NCBI RefSeq assembly: GCF_001955715.1
Contig: NZ_CP019239.1
Location: 2,852,001-2,916,000, forward strand
Source of the DNA: Rhodoferax saidenbachensis
GTDB taxonomy: Bacteria > Pseudomonadota > Gammaproteobacteria > Burkholderiales > Burkholderiaceae_C
Direction of reading: 5' to 3'
Length of the DNA: 64,000 nucleotides
Under the pieces are notes generated by a model that saw only the letters and a program-made list of their open reading frames with translations, did not search any database and was not told the origin of the DNA. Position numbers and translations under genes: made by a program. Below, piece by piece: positions 54,749-63,230 of the stretch (within the stretch, counting starts at the first letter, position 1; each line of letters begins with the position of its first letter).

Positions 54749-55720
54749 ATGGCCACCACCCCAAGCCTTGTTCCTGAAAGCCACATGCGCACCCGCCCGA
54801 TCGCCGTGGGCCATCTGCGTGCGCTGGAGGCGGTAGCGCGCCACCTGAACTTTCGTGCTGCGGCGGACGAACTGGCACTCACCCAAAGTGCGGTGAGCCG
54901 CCAAGTGCAGTCGCTGGAAGAAGAGGTGGGCGTAGCCCTGTTTTTGCGCCACACGCGCGCGGTGGAGCTCACCAGCGCCGGATCACAATTGCTGCGCGCG
55001 GTGGTCCCCTCGCTGGAGCGCATTGACAGTGCGGTGCGACTGATACGCCGCACGGCCGGGCGCAAAAGTGTGGCGATTTCGACCTGGGCGTCGTTTGCCT
55101 CGATGTGGCTGATTCCGCGCCTGGAGGCGTTTCAGCGCGAATACCCGGACATCGACATCCGCATCGACGCCACCGACATCCCGGTGGACCTGGACACCAG
55201 CGACGTCGACCTGGCCCTGCGCTACACGCGCCCCGAAGCCGTGCCCGCAGGCGGCGTGCGCCTGTTTGGTGAACAACTCACGCCAGTGGCCAGCCCCTGG
55301 CTGCTCAAGAGCGGCAAGCCCCTGCGCAAAGGCGAAGACCTGGCGCACTTTGCGCTGCTCGAAGCCAGCGACTCCCACCGCACCCACAACCTGGAGTGGC
55401 TGAGCTGGCGACGCTGGCTGGACACGCACAAGCTGCGCAAGCTGGAACCCAAACGCTGGATGTATTTCAACTACGCGCACCAGATTGCCCAAGCCGCCCT
55501 CACCGGCCAAGGCGTGGCGCTGGCGCGCATGACGCTGGTGGCCGACAGCCTGGCCAGCGGTGACCTGGTGGAAGTGCTGCCCGACCATCGGTTGGACACC
55601 CCCCTGGCCTACTTCATGATCGTCGGGCCACGCAGCAGCGGGCGGCCGGAGATTCAGGCGTTTTGCGAATGGTTGCAGGTGCAGGCAGCCATCACACGCA
55701 AAGCGATTGGGGAAGCGTAG
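54749..55720 (+). CDS. LysR-family transcriptional regulator (GcvA-like)
   Basis: A 323-residue LysR regulator. The HTH is in RALEAVARHLNFRAAADELA...LTQSAVSRQVQSLEEEVG; the GcvA-type effector domain follows (ISTWASFASMWLIPRLEAFQ, DIDIRIDATDIPVDLDTSDV). The last part has the usual HQIAQAALTGQGVALARMTL. Divergent from DUF2917. Ligand unknown. Confidence 0.92.
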   Translation: MATTPSLVPESHMRTRPIAVGHLRALEAVARHLNFRAAADELALTQSAVSRQVQSLEEEVGVALFLRHTRAVELTSAGSQLLRAVVPSLERIDSAVRLIRRTAGRKSVAISTWASFASMWLIPRLEAFQREYPDIDIRIDATDIPVDLDTSDVDLALRYTRPEAVPAGGVRLFGEQLTPVASPWLLKSGKPLRKGEDLAHFALLEASDSHRTHNLEWLSWRRWLDTHKLRKLEPKRWMYFNYAHQIAQAALTGQGVALARMTLVADSLASGDLVEVLPDHRLDTPLAYFMIVGPRSSGRPEIQAFCEWLQVQAAITRKAIGEA

Positions 55721-55796
55721 CAGCGCGTTTCACCAACCATTTCCCCGATTGCCTGACGCCAGAACTTCTCCGACAATGCCGACAAGAGGTACATGC

Positions 55797-56393
55797 ATGA
55801 AGCCACTCCACATTCTGGCGCTGTCGATGGCGGTCCTTGCCGCACCGCAGGCCTATGCAGAAAACGACACGCTGCTGATCAAACGCCCCGCCGAGTTGCG
55901 CCAGGCACCGGGCGAAAGTTCCCCCAGCCTGCAGGCGCTGCCGGTGCAAACCCCGGTGACCCGCCTGCCCGCACGGCAAGGTGCGTGGATCCAGGTCAAG
56001 ACCGCCGCAGGCGCCACCGGCTGGGTGCACATGTTTGATGTGGGCACAACCAGCGCCACCACCAGCGCGGGCAACACCGCCTCGGGTGCGCTGCGTGGCC
56101 TCACCAACTTTTTCAACCGCGGCAGTGCGCAAAGCAGCGGCACAACTACCACTGCCACCTCTACCGTGGGCATACGCGGTCTGGGCGCCGAAGACATCAA
56201 CAACGCCCAGCCCAACTTGGCCGCACTGACGCAAGTGGAAGGCATGCGCACCGACGCCACGCAGGCACGCCGTTTTGCCACCGAAGCCCCACTCAAGGCG
56301 CAGGTGGTGGAGGCCTTGCCCGCACCCACCCCACCGCCAGCACCTCCTGCGGCAACCAGCGGTGGCTTCAAACGCGGTGGGGACTCACAATGA
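55797..56393 (+). CDS. Secreted SH3b domain protein
   Basis: A 198-residue exported protein: a signal peptide (LHILALSMAVLAAPQAYAEN), then one SH3b domain (about residues 25-85, LRQAPGESSPSLQALPVQ...VTRLPARQGAWIQVKTAAGA, TGWVHMFDV), then a low-complexity Thr/Ser/Ala stretch and a conserved tail IRGLGAEDINNAQPNLAALT followed by a Pro-rich end. SH3b domains bind peptidoglycan or peptides. ATG 55797 fits the signal peptide. It overlaps the M48 gene by 4 bp, so the two act together, possibly at the cell envelope. Confidence 0.82.
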   Translation: MKPLHILALSMAVLAAPQAYAENDTLLIKRPAELRQAPGESSPSLQALPVQTPVTRLPARQGAWIQVKTAAGATGWVHMFDVGTTSATTSAGNTASGALRGLTNFFNRGSAQSSGTTTTATSTVGIRGLGAEDINNAQPNLAALTQVEGMRTDATQARRFATEAPLKAQVVEALPAPTPPPAPPAATSGGFKRGGDSQ

Positions 56394-57373
56394 CCACCCA
56401 CTTCACGCCCCGGCTGTATCGCGGCCTGCAAGCTGTGGCTTTGGCCTGCTTGTTCACCAGCCTGCCCGTACACGCACAAGACGCAGGCAAGGCCCTGGGT
56501 GGCCTGTTCAACAACCTGCTCAACCAGGGCAGCCAAGGCAACCAGGCCAAGCCAAGCGGTGGCCTGGGCGGCATGCTCAACATCGGTGGCGGCAACAACG
56601 CCACCCAGGGCGTCAACGTGGGCGATCTCGCCAACCTGCTGAACCAGTCCCTGGAAGACATTGACGAGCCCAAGGAAATCGAGATGGGACGCAACCTGGC
56701 CTCAGTACTGCTGGGCGCCAAGCCGCTGCACTCCAACATGGCGCTGCAGCGCTATGTGAACCGTCTGGGCCGCTGGATCAGCCTGCAGTCGCCCCGGCCC
56801 GATCTGCCCTGGAGTTTTGCGGTGCTGGACGATACCGGCTACAACGCCTTTGCCGCACCAGGCGGCTTTGTGTTTGTCACCAAGGGGCTGATCGACAGCG
56901 TGGCTGACGAGGCCGAGCTGGCCGGCATTCTGGCGCACGAAATCACCCACGTGGTGGCCAAACACCACCTCAAGGCGCTGCGCAAGAACGCGCGGGCCGG
57001 CCTGGTCTCGCAGGTGCTGGCCTCGCAAATCAACCGCAATGTGCCGGCCGGTCTGTCGTCTGCACTGGTCGGGCTGGGGCGAGACCTCTACGCCAAGGGC
57101 CTGGACCAGGAAGACGAGTTGGACGCCGACCGCTCTGGCGTGGCCCTGGCCGCGCGTGCGGGCTTTGACCCCTATGGTCTGGTGGCCGTGCTGCAGCAGT
57201 TGCGCACCGCCGCCGCAGACGACCCCATGTTTGCCCTGTCGCTGAGCACCCACCCACCGGCCCAGGTGCGGCTGGACCAGTTGGAGCTGGCCATGGGCCA
57301 ACGGCTGGACAGCTTCTCGGGCAAGGCCGCCGTCACCGTGAAACAGCGGTTGGCGCGCGCGGGCAACCGCTGA
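56390..57373 (+). CDS. M48 family metalloprotease
   Basis: A 327-residue M48 peptidase with signal peptide (AVALACLFTSLPVHAQ). The zinc site is LAHEITHVVAKHH with HExxH (about residues 183-187) and the third ligand Glu in LDQEDELDADRSGVALA. A Gly/Asn-rich stretch (40-75) precedes the catalytic domain. Related to BepA/LoiP-type envelope quality-control proteases. Coupled to the SH3b protein gene; the AttH-like gene follows by 13 bp. Confidence 0.9.
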   Translation: MTTHFTPRLYRGLQAVALACLFTSLPVHAQDAGKALGGLFNNLLNQGSQGNQAKPSGGLGGMLNIGGGNNATQGVNVGDLANLLNQSLEDIDEPKEIEMGRNLASVLLGAKPLHSNMALQRYVNRLGRWISLQSPRPDLPWSFAVLDDTGYNAFAAPGGFVFVTKGLIDSVADEAELAGILAHEITHVVAKHHLKALRKNARAGLVSQVLASQINRNVPAGLSSALVGLGRDLYAKGLDQEDELDADRSGVALAARAGFDPYGLVAVLQQLRTAAADDPMFALSLSTHPPAQVRLDQLELAMGQRLDSFSGKAAVTVKQRLARAGNR

Positions 57374-57386
57374 GCGCGCGCACCCT

Positions 57387-58475
57387 ATGCTGAGCCGCCG
57401 CGCCCTGCTGGCGGCCCCGGCGCTGGCCTGCGCCTGGCCGGCAGCCTGGGCCTTGCCACCCGCCACGCTGCGCTTCCCGCGCGACGCAGGTAGCCACAAC
57501 GACTTTGCCACCGAGTGGTGGTACCTCACCGGGTATGCCAACGTCGCAGGTCAACCAGCCGCACTGGGCTATCAGGTGACTTTTTTCCGCCGCCGCGTGG
57601 CCGCCACGCAGGACATGCCGTCGCGCCTGGCCGCCAAACAACTGCTGTTTGCCCATGCCGCAGTCACCGACGTGCAGGGCAAGAAACTCTGGCACGACCA
57701 GCGCATCGCCCGCTGGTCGGGTGAAACCGCTGGCGGCAACCCCGCAGACACCGCGTCTGCCAGCACACAGGACACCGGTGTGCTGTTGCGCGACTGGTCC
57801 TTGCGCCGCAACGGCGCCGACCTGCAGGCGCAGATCCCGGCAGGTGACTTCACGCTGAACCTGCAGTTCAAGGCCAACCAACCCGTGCTGCTGCAGGGGC
57901 AAGACGGCTTGTCACGCAAGGGCCCTGAGGAGAAGCAGGCCAGCTACTACTACAGCCTGCCGCAACTGCAGGTCAGCGGCAGCATTGGGCTGAAGGGCAA
58001 GACCCACACACTGGAGCCCGGCAGCACGGCCTGGCTGGACCACGAATGGAGCCAGGAGGTGCTGCACCCGCAAGCGGTGGGCTGGGACTGGATCGGCATC
58101 AACCTGTTGGACGGCAGCGCGCTCACGGCCTTCCAGTTGCGTGACAAAGAAGGGCGCGCGTTGTGGGACGGTGGCTCGTTTCGCAGCGCATCAGGCACGC
58201 GGTATGGGTTCTCGCGTGGCGAGGTGTTGTTCCGGCCCGTGCGCACCTGGCGCAGCGCCTTGAGCAAAGCCGGCTACCCGGTGAAGTGGATCGTGCGCAC
58301 CCCGGCTGATTTCTACACCGTCAAAGCCGTGGTCGACAACCAGGAGCTCGACAGCCGTGGCTCCACGGGCGCCATCTACTGGGAGGGCCTCTGCGAAGTG
58401 TGGGACAGCAATGGCAAGCTGGTCGGGCGTGGGTATCTGGAAATGACGGGGTATGCAGCAACGCTGAAGCTCTGA
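57387..58475 (+). CDS. AttH/CrtC-family lipocalin-like exported protein
   Basis: A 362-residue exported protein of the AttH/CrtC (carotenoid 1,2-hydratase-like) family with two lipocalin-like domains. Tat-like/Sec signal MLSRRALLAAPALACAWPAA, then NDFATEWWYLTGYANVAGQP, PAALGYQVTFFRRRVA, LDHEWSQEVLHPQAVGWDWI and YWEGLCEVWDSNGKLVGRGY; all are family signatures. AttH partners with an ATPase and an FtsX-type permease in AttEFGH-like systems. Here the ATPase (27465) and permease (46535) are elsewhere in the window. It follows the M48 protease by 13 bp. No carotenoid genes are nearby, so CrtC activity is unlikely. Confidence 0.86.
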   Translation: MLSRRALLAAPALACAWPAAWALPPATLRFPRDAGSHNDFATEWWYLTGYANVAGQPAALGYQVTFFRRRVAATQDMPSRLAAKQLLFAHAAVTDVQGKKLWHDQRIARWSGETAGGNPADTASASTQDTGVLLRDWSLRRNGADLQAQIPAGDFTLNLQFKANQPVLLQGQDGLSRKGPEEKQASYYYSLPQLQVSGSIGLKGKTHTLEPGSTAWLDHEWSQEVLHPQAVGWDWIGINLLDGSALTAFQLRDKEGRALWDGGSFRSASGTRYGFSRGEVLFRPVRTWRSALSKAGYPVKWIVRTPADFYTVKAVVDNQELDSRGSTGAIYWEGLCEVWDSNGKLVGRGYLEMTGYAATLKL

Positions 58476-58489
58476 TGCTTGCGTCAATT

Positions 58490-58538
58490 GCTATTATTTT
58501 GCTAGCTGCTTGCGCACATCCCATAAGGGCTACAGGCC
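58490..58538 (+). repeat. 48-bp dispersed repeat, intergenic copy 1
   Basis: GCTATTATTTTGCTAGC, TGCTTGCGCACATCCC and AAGGGCTACAGGCC, 49 bp with one extra base. It lies after the AttH-like gene, tail-to-tail with the VOC gene. A second copy flanks the other side of the VOC gene in direct orientation. Confidence 0.8.
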
Positions 58539-58566
58539 TATTTTCTATAAATTCTCCGGTACAGGC

Positions 58567-58971
58567 TCAGGCTGCGTCTGCTTCCGGGGTATGGCATGCC
58601 ACGCCAATCTTGTTGCCATCGGGATCGCGGAAATAAGCCCCGTAGTAGTGGGCGTGGTAGTGCGGCCGGGGGCCGGGCTCACCTTCGCTGGAGCCACCCA
58701 AGGCAAGCGCCGTCTGGAAGGCGGTGCGAACCATGTCACGATTGGCCGCCAGAAACGCCACCATCTGGCCATTGCCCGGATCGTGCGGCTGCCCGTCATA
58801 AGGTTTGCAGATCACAAACAGCGGACGCGTACCACCCGTACTGTGCCAACCGGCCCAGGGCTTGTCGCGCTCGCAGAAGCGCAACTCCAGCCCCAGGCTT
58901 TGCATCACCGCGCTGTAGAACTCAAAGGCCCGGTCGAAATCGCTGACACTGACAAAGAGATGTGAAAACAC
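58567..58971 (-). CDS. VOC family protein (glyoxalase/bleomycin-resistance fold)
   Basis: A 134-residue VOC protein: HLFVSVSDFDRAFEFYSAVM starts the first beta-alpha-beta-beta-beta unit; VRTAFQTALALGGSSEGEPG, HYHAHYYGAYFRDPDGNKIG the second, with metal ligands His, Tyr and Glu positions. The GTG at 58971 was chosen because it has AAGGAA upstream and homologues start there; a longer open frame exists upstream. Function (fosfomycin-type resistance, glyoxalase or dioxygenase) cannot be told. Flanked by two direct copies of the 48-bp repeat. Confidence 0.85.
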   Translation of the reverse strand: MFSHLFVSVSDFDRAFEFYSAVMQSLGLELRFCERDKPWAGWHSTGGTRPLFVICKPYDGQPHDPGNGQMVAFLAANRDMVRTAFQTALALGGSSEGEPGPRPHYHAHYYGAYFRDPDGNKIGVACHTPEADAA

Positions 58972-59102
58972 AGGGGTTCCTTCCTGGTACTTGGGGTATC
59001 GCCAACGGCATGCCCGCAGCTGCGGCAGGCAGTCCGCATCTGCATGGTTTATAACTGGCTGCATCCGGCTGGCAACAAACTGAAACAAATCGCAAAGCCA
59101 TT

Positions 59103-59150
59103 GCTACAAATAGAATAGCTGCTTGCGCAATACTCATGAGGGCTAGCGGC
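59103..59150 (+). repeat. 48-bp dispersed repeat, intergenic copy 2
   Basis: GCTACAAATAGAATAGC, TGCTTGCGCAATACTC and AGGGCTAGCGGC. It lies between the VOC and MsbA-like genes; direct repeat of 58490-58538, about 610 bp apart. Confidence 0.8.
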
Positions 59151-59212
59151 ATATTTCACACTATTTCTCCAGCCACCTTGCACCCAGCGCTCTCACCCCC
59201 ATCTAGGCAGCC

Positions 59213-60991
59213 ATGACTTCTTCCGATCGCCCCAAGGCCACCAATCCCAAATCCCTCTCCGGCCTGCTGCCTTTTCTGGTGCCGTACCGCGGGCGCATAG
59301 CGCTGGCGCTGCTCTTCCTGGTGCTGGCGGCAGTCGCCACGCTGGCATTTCCGCTGGCGCTGCGCAGCCTGATTGATGGCGGGCTGGTGCAGAGCGACAA
59401 GGGCGCACAGGTGATGGCGCTACGTGAACACTTTGCGGCGCTGTTTGCCGTGGCCGTGGCGCTGGGGCTGTTTTCGGCGTGCCGCTTTTACATGGTGAGC
59501 TGGCTGGGCGAGCGTGTCACCGCCGACATGCGCAATGCGGTCTACAGCCATGTGCTCAAACAAAGTCCCGAGTTTTTTGAAACCACGCAAACCGGCGAAG
59601 TGCTGTCGCGCCTGTCGGCCGACACGACGCTGGTGCAGACCGTGGTGGGCTCGTCACTCTCCATGGGCCTGCGCAATGCGGTGATGGGCATTGGTGCGCT
59701 GGCCGTGCTGGTGTGGACCAACCCGGTGGTGATGTTGCAGGTGCTGGTGGTGCTGGTGTTGATCGTGCTGCCCAGCCTGTGGTTTGGCCGCCGTGTGCGC
59801 AAGCTCTCGCGCGCCTCACAAGACCGCGTGGCCGACTCCAGCGCGATTGCCGCCGAAGTGCTCAACGCGATTCCCGTGGTGCAAAGCTACACGGCAGAGG
59901 GGCGCGAGACCGCACGCTTTGTCACCTCCACCGACAACGCGTTTGAAACCGCAACCAAACGTAGCCTGATGCGTTCGGTGCTGGTCGCGTTCATCATCAT
60001 CGCCACCAGTGCTGCATTGCTGTGGGGCCTGTACCAGGGCACACAGGCGGTGGCCGAAGGGCGCATCAGCGCCGGCCATCTGGGCCAGACCGTGGTCTAC
60101 GTGATCATTCTGGCCAGCGCGTTCGCCGTGCTGGGCGAGGTCTATGGCGACCTGCTGCGCGCGGCAGGTGCCACCGAGAGGTTGATGGAATTGCTGGGCA
60201 CGCAATCGCCCATCACTTCGCCCTCCAATCCGGATGTAGCCCTTATGCCGACTGCGGGAAGTGCTATCAAATTTGAAGCGATTGACTTCCACTACCCGTC
60301 ACGCCCGCTGCAACCCGCGCTGCAAAACTTCAGTCTCAACGTGTTGCCCGGCCAGACCGTGGCCATCGTCGGACCCAGTGGCGCGGGCAAGAGCACGGTG
60401 TTCCAGTTGCTGCTGCGTTATTACGACCCGCAGAGCGGCAACATCGTGTTGGATGGTGTGGAAACGCGCCAGCAGTCATTGGATGCGCTGCGTCAGCGCG
60501 TGGGCATCGTGCCGCAGGACGCGGTGATCTTCTCCAGCAGCGCGCTGGAAAACATCCGCTACGGCAAGCCCGATGCGACGGATGCCGAAGTCAAGGCCGC
60601 AGCCCAAGCCGCCTTCGCCCACGAATTCATCCAGGACCTGCCCGAGGGCTACGACACCTTCCTCGGTGAGCGCGGTGTGCGCCTGTCGGGCGGTCAGCGC
60701 CAGCGCATCGCCATTGCCCGCGCCATGCTGAAAAACCCACCCCTGCTACTGCTGGACGAAGCCACCAGCGCGCTGGACGCCGAGAGCGAACGCATGGTGC
60801 AGGCTGCACTGGAATCGGCCATGCGCGACCGCACCACGCTGGTCATCGCCCACCGCCTGGCCACGGTGCAAAAGGCCGATCGGATCGTGGTGCTGGACCA
60901 CGGCAAGCTGGTGGAACAGGGCACGCATGCTGAGCTGGTGGCGCGCGGTGGCGTCTACGCCGGACTGGCGGCGCTGCAATTCAACGCCTGA
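59213..60991 (+). CDS. MsbA-like ABC exporter (fused TMD-NBD)
   Basis: A 592-residue half-transporter: six helices (residues about 25-315) then an ATPase. Walker A GPSGAGKSTVFQLLLRYYDP, Q-loop GIVPQDAVIFSSSALENIRY, signature LSGGQRQRIAIARAMLKNPP, Walker B LLLDEATSALDAESER, H-loop VIAHRLATVQ, all complete. It resembles the MsbA-related group TIGR02204, which export lipids or drugs. ATG 59213 fits. A 48-bp repeat (60232-60279) spans the junction between the two domains. No partner is adjacent; it functions as a homodimer. Confidence 0.93.
   Translation: MTSSDRPKATNPKSLSGLLPFLVPYRGRIALALLFLVLAAVATLAFPLALRSLIDGGLVQSDKGAQVMALREHFAALFAVAVALGLFSACRFYMVSWLGERVTADMRNAVYSHVLKQSPEFFETTQTGEVLSRLSADTTLVQTVVGSSLSMGLRNAVMGIGALAVLVWTNPVVMLQVLVVLVLIVLPSLWFGRRVRKLSRASQDRVADSSAIAAEVLNAIPVVQSYTAEGRETARFVTSTDNAFETATKRSLMRSVLVAFIIIATSAALLWGLYQGTQAVAEGRISAGHLGQTVVYVIILASAFAVLGEVYGDLLRAAGATERLMELLGTQSPITSPSNPDVALMPTAGSAIKFEAIDFHYPSRPLQPALQNFSLNVLPGQTVAIVGPSGAGKSTVFQLLLRYYDPQSGNIVLDGVETRQQSLDALRQRVGIVPQDAVIFSSSALENIRYGKPDATDAEVKAAAQAAFAHEFIQDLPEGYDTFLGERGVRLSGGQRQRIAIARAMLKNPPLLLLDEATSALDAESERMVQAALESAMRDRTTLVIAHRLATVQKADRIVVLDHGKLVEQGTHAELVARGGVYAGLAALQFNA
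60232..60279 (-). repeat. 48-bp dispersed repeat, copy in MsbA-like exporter
   Basis: In reverse complement it starts GCTTCAAATTTGATAGC, then a divergent middle, and ends AAGGGCTACATCC. It encodes PDVALMPTAGSAIKFEA at the TMD-NBD junction, where KFEAIDFHYPSRP begins the conserved first strand of the ATPase. Same codon frame as the other reverse copies. Confidence 0.65.
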
Positions 60992-61010
60992 GCCTCTAAC
61001 GCTGTTCGCA

Positions 61011-61039
61011 TTGAATCTGCAGGGGTGCGCTTGTAGAAT
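61011..61039 (+). promoter_or_regulatory. Sigma-70-type promoter for the small hypothetical genes
   Basis: TTGAAT, 17 bp spacer, TAGAAT: close to TTGACA-N17-TATAAT. It lies 40 bp before the ATG at 61079, with a GGAG ribosome binding site 10 nt before that ATG. Confidence 0.5.
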
Positions 61040-61078
61040 GGAAGGGTTCTCAGCCGCACAACCTACCAGGAGTTTCCT

Positions 61079-61297
61079 ATGGCAGACGTAAGCAGCGTAA
61101 AACAGCAACCGGTTCAGCCCGCCCAGGCGCCCAAGCGCACCGAGGCCGCACAACGGCCCCAAAACGCCGACACCAAAGAGAAAACGGCGGAGGCCAAGCC
61201 CCCGCAAGAAGCCAAACCACCCCAGGAAAGCCAACCCCGCCCCACCATCAATGGGCAGGGCCAGACCATTGGCGGCCGCCTGAGCGTCACGGCCTGA
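61079..61297 (+). CDS. Hypothetical Pro/Gln-rich small protein
   Basis: A 72-residue, highly charged Pro/Gln/Lys-rich protein without hydrophobic segments: probably disordered. The tail NGQGQTIGGRLSVTA is mirrored by the tail of the next gene. It has a good ribosome binding site and its own promoter. I do not recognise it. It is 24 bp before the coiled-coil gene, in one operon. Confidence 0.6.
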   Translation: MADVSSVKQQPVQPAQAPKRTEAAQRPQNADTKEKTAEAKPPQEAKPPQESQPRPTINGQGQTIGGRLSVTA

Positions 61298-61321
61298 TCT
61301 CCCTGCTCTGAGGCTACGGCC

Positions 61322-61747
61322 ATGGTTGCGATCACCGCCACCACCAGCGCATCGCCCTCCCTGCAAGCGAGCCTGAGCAAGGTACGCCTGGAGCAGGCGC
61401 GCAGAGAAGCCGACCGCGCCGAAGCGGACGCCCAGGACTTGCGTGCCCAGGCGGACGAAGCCGAACGCGAAGCCCGCAACGGCCGTGACAAGGTGCGACA
61501 GCTCAGCTCCAGCAACACCGCCACCACCAGCGCCTCCACAGACCGCACCACTTACACGCAGCAATTGCGTGCCGCAGTCGTCTCGGAAACGCCGCCCAAG
61601 GTGCAGAACTTCATGGAGCGCATGTACAAGGCCACCAGTGACAAGTTCACTGCCGACGGCAACCCGCTCAAGACCAACGCAGACGAGAACACCGTCGTCA
61701 ACAGCCAGGGGCAGGCCACAGGCCGCATCCTCAACGTACGGGCCTGA
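61322..61747 (+). CDS. Hypothetical coiled-coil protein
   Basis: A 141-residue protein: a long Glu/Arg/Ala coiled coil (about residues 12-62, [20 protein letters not shown]) then a Thr/Ser linker and a conserved-looking part [20 protein letters not shown]. The tail [15 protein letters not shown] matches that of the preceding gene (N-x-Q-G-Q-x2-G-x2-L-x-V-x-A). No signal or membrane helix. Function unknown; the pair is co-transcribed. There is no sign of a flagellar or phage neighbourhood to explain it. Confidence 0.6.
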   Translation: MVAITATTSASPSLQASLSKVRLEQARREADRAEADAQDLRAQADEAEREARNGRDKVRQLSSSNTATTSASTDRTTYTQQLRAAVVSETPPKVQNFMERMYKATSDKFTADGNPLKTNADENTVVNSQGQATGRILNVRA

Positions 61748-61892
61748 GCCCACGTCAGCCCCACGGAGCCTGGGCCTTGGCTTTTGGCTGGTTATTCATT
61801 ATTTGCATAGTTCAAGAGATTCTTGGCCTTGGACAGCGATGCGGCCCACTTCTACAGTGCGGACTTCGACACACCTCCCACAAGGAAACTCC

Positions 61893-63209
61893 ATGTCTCA
61901 GCCCAACGGCGCCACCCCTTACGCCAACCCCTACAACCATGCCCTGCCCTCCTACCTGCAGGCCGATAACCTCGGCCCCTGGGGCATTTACCTGCAGCAG
62001 GTCGATCGCGTCATTCCCTACCTGGGCCACCTGGCCCGCTGGGCAGAAACACTCAAGCGCCCCAAACGCGCGCTGGTGGTGGACGTACCCATCCAGTTGG
62101 ACAACGGCACCGTGGCCCACTTTGAAGGCTACCGCGTACAGCACAACACCTCGCGCGGCCCCGGCAAAGGAGGCGTGCGTTTCCACCAGGACGTGACCAT
62201 GTCCGAAGTGATGGCCCTGTCGGCCTGGATGTCCATCAAAAACGCCGCAGTGAATGTGCCCTACGGCGGCGCCAAGGGCGGTATCCGTGTGGACCCCAAG
62301 ACCCTGTCCATGGGTGAGCTGGAGCGCATGACACGCCGCTACACCAGCGAGATCGGCATCATTATTGGGCCGACCAAGGACATCCCCGCACCGGACGTGA
62401 ACACCAACGAGCAGATCATGGCCTGGATGATGGACACCTACTCCATGAACGAAGGCGCCACCGCCACTGGCGTGGTCACCGGCAAGCCAGTCGATCTGGG
62501 TGGCTCACTGGGCCGCCGCGAGGCCACAGGCCGCGGCGTTTACACGGTAGGTGTAGAAGCGGCGCAGCACATCGGCCTGGACATTGCCACGGCACGCGTG
62601 GCCGTACAGGGCTTCGGCAATGTGGGCGGCATCGCTGGCAAGTTGTTTGCCCAAGCCGGTGCCAAGGTGGTGGCAGTGCAGGACCACGGCGGCACGATTT
62701 ACCGCGAAGCCGGACTCGATGTGCCCAACCTGCTGGCCCACGTGGCAGCGAACGGCACCGTCGCCGGATTTGCCGGCGCCGAGGTCATTGCCAACGACGC
62801 TTTCTGGGACGTGGACTGCGACATCCTGATTCCCGCGGCCCTCGAAGGCCAGATCACCGCCGCCAACGCGGGGCGCATCAAAGCCCGCCTGGTCATCGAA
62901 GGCGCCAACGGCCCCACCACACCGGCTGCCGATGACATCCTGCAGGAACGCAACATCCTGGTGCTGCCCGACGTGATTGCCAACGCCGGCGGCGTGACGG
63001 TGAGCTACTTCGAGTGGGTGCAGGATTTCTCCAGCTTCTTCTGGAGCGAAGACGAAATCAACGCACGCCTGGTACGCATCATGAAAGAAGCCTTTGCAGG
63101 CGTCTGGAGTGTGGCGCAGGACAACAAGGTGAGTTTGCGCACGGCGACGTTTATCGTGGCTTGCAAACGCATCCTGCATGCGCGTGAACTTCGCGGTTTG
63201 TATCCCTGA
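61893..63209 (+). CDS. gdhA: Glutamate dehydrogenase
   Basis: A 438-residue Glu/Leu/Phe/Val dehydrogenase catalysing reversible oxidative deamination of glutamate to 2-oxoglutarate. [19 protein letters not shown] and [20 protein letters not shown] include the catalytic Lys; [20 protein letters not shown] is the NAD(P)-binding Rossmann motif. ATG 61893 ([20 protein letters not shown]) is preceded by AAGGAA. It is a single gene; arginine-derived ammonia from arcDABC and glutamate metabolism link loosely. Cofactor preference cannot be told from sequence alone. Confidence 0.95.
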   Translation: MSQPNGATPYANPYNHALPSYLQADNLGPWGIYLQQVDRVIPYLGHLARWAETLKRPKRALVVDVPIQLDNGTVAHFEGYRVQHNTSRGPGKGGVRFHQDVTMSEVMALSAWMSIKNAAVNVPYGGAKGGIRVDPKTLSMGELERMTRRYTSEIGIIIGPTKDIPAPDVNTNEQIMAWMMDTYSMNEGATATGVVTGKPVDLGGSLGRREATGRGVYTVGVEAAQHIGLDIATARVAVQGFGNVGGIAGKLFAQAGAKVVAVQDHGGTIYREAGLDVPNLLAHVAANGTVAGFAGAEVIANDAFWDVDCDILIPAALEGQITAANAGRIKARLVIEGANGPTTPAADDILQERNILVLPDVIANAGGVTVSYFEWVQDFSSFFWSEDEINARLVRIMKEAFAGVWSVAQDNKVSLRTATFIVACKRILHARELRGLYP

Positions 63210-63230
63210 AGTTGTGCGTTCGGAAAGCAT

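Noticed and set aside
57387..58475. Carotenoid 1,2-hydratase (CrtC) function
   Set aside because: No carotenoid or photosynthesis genes are nearby, and exported AttH-like members of this family are commonly annotated as CrtC only by domain name.
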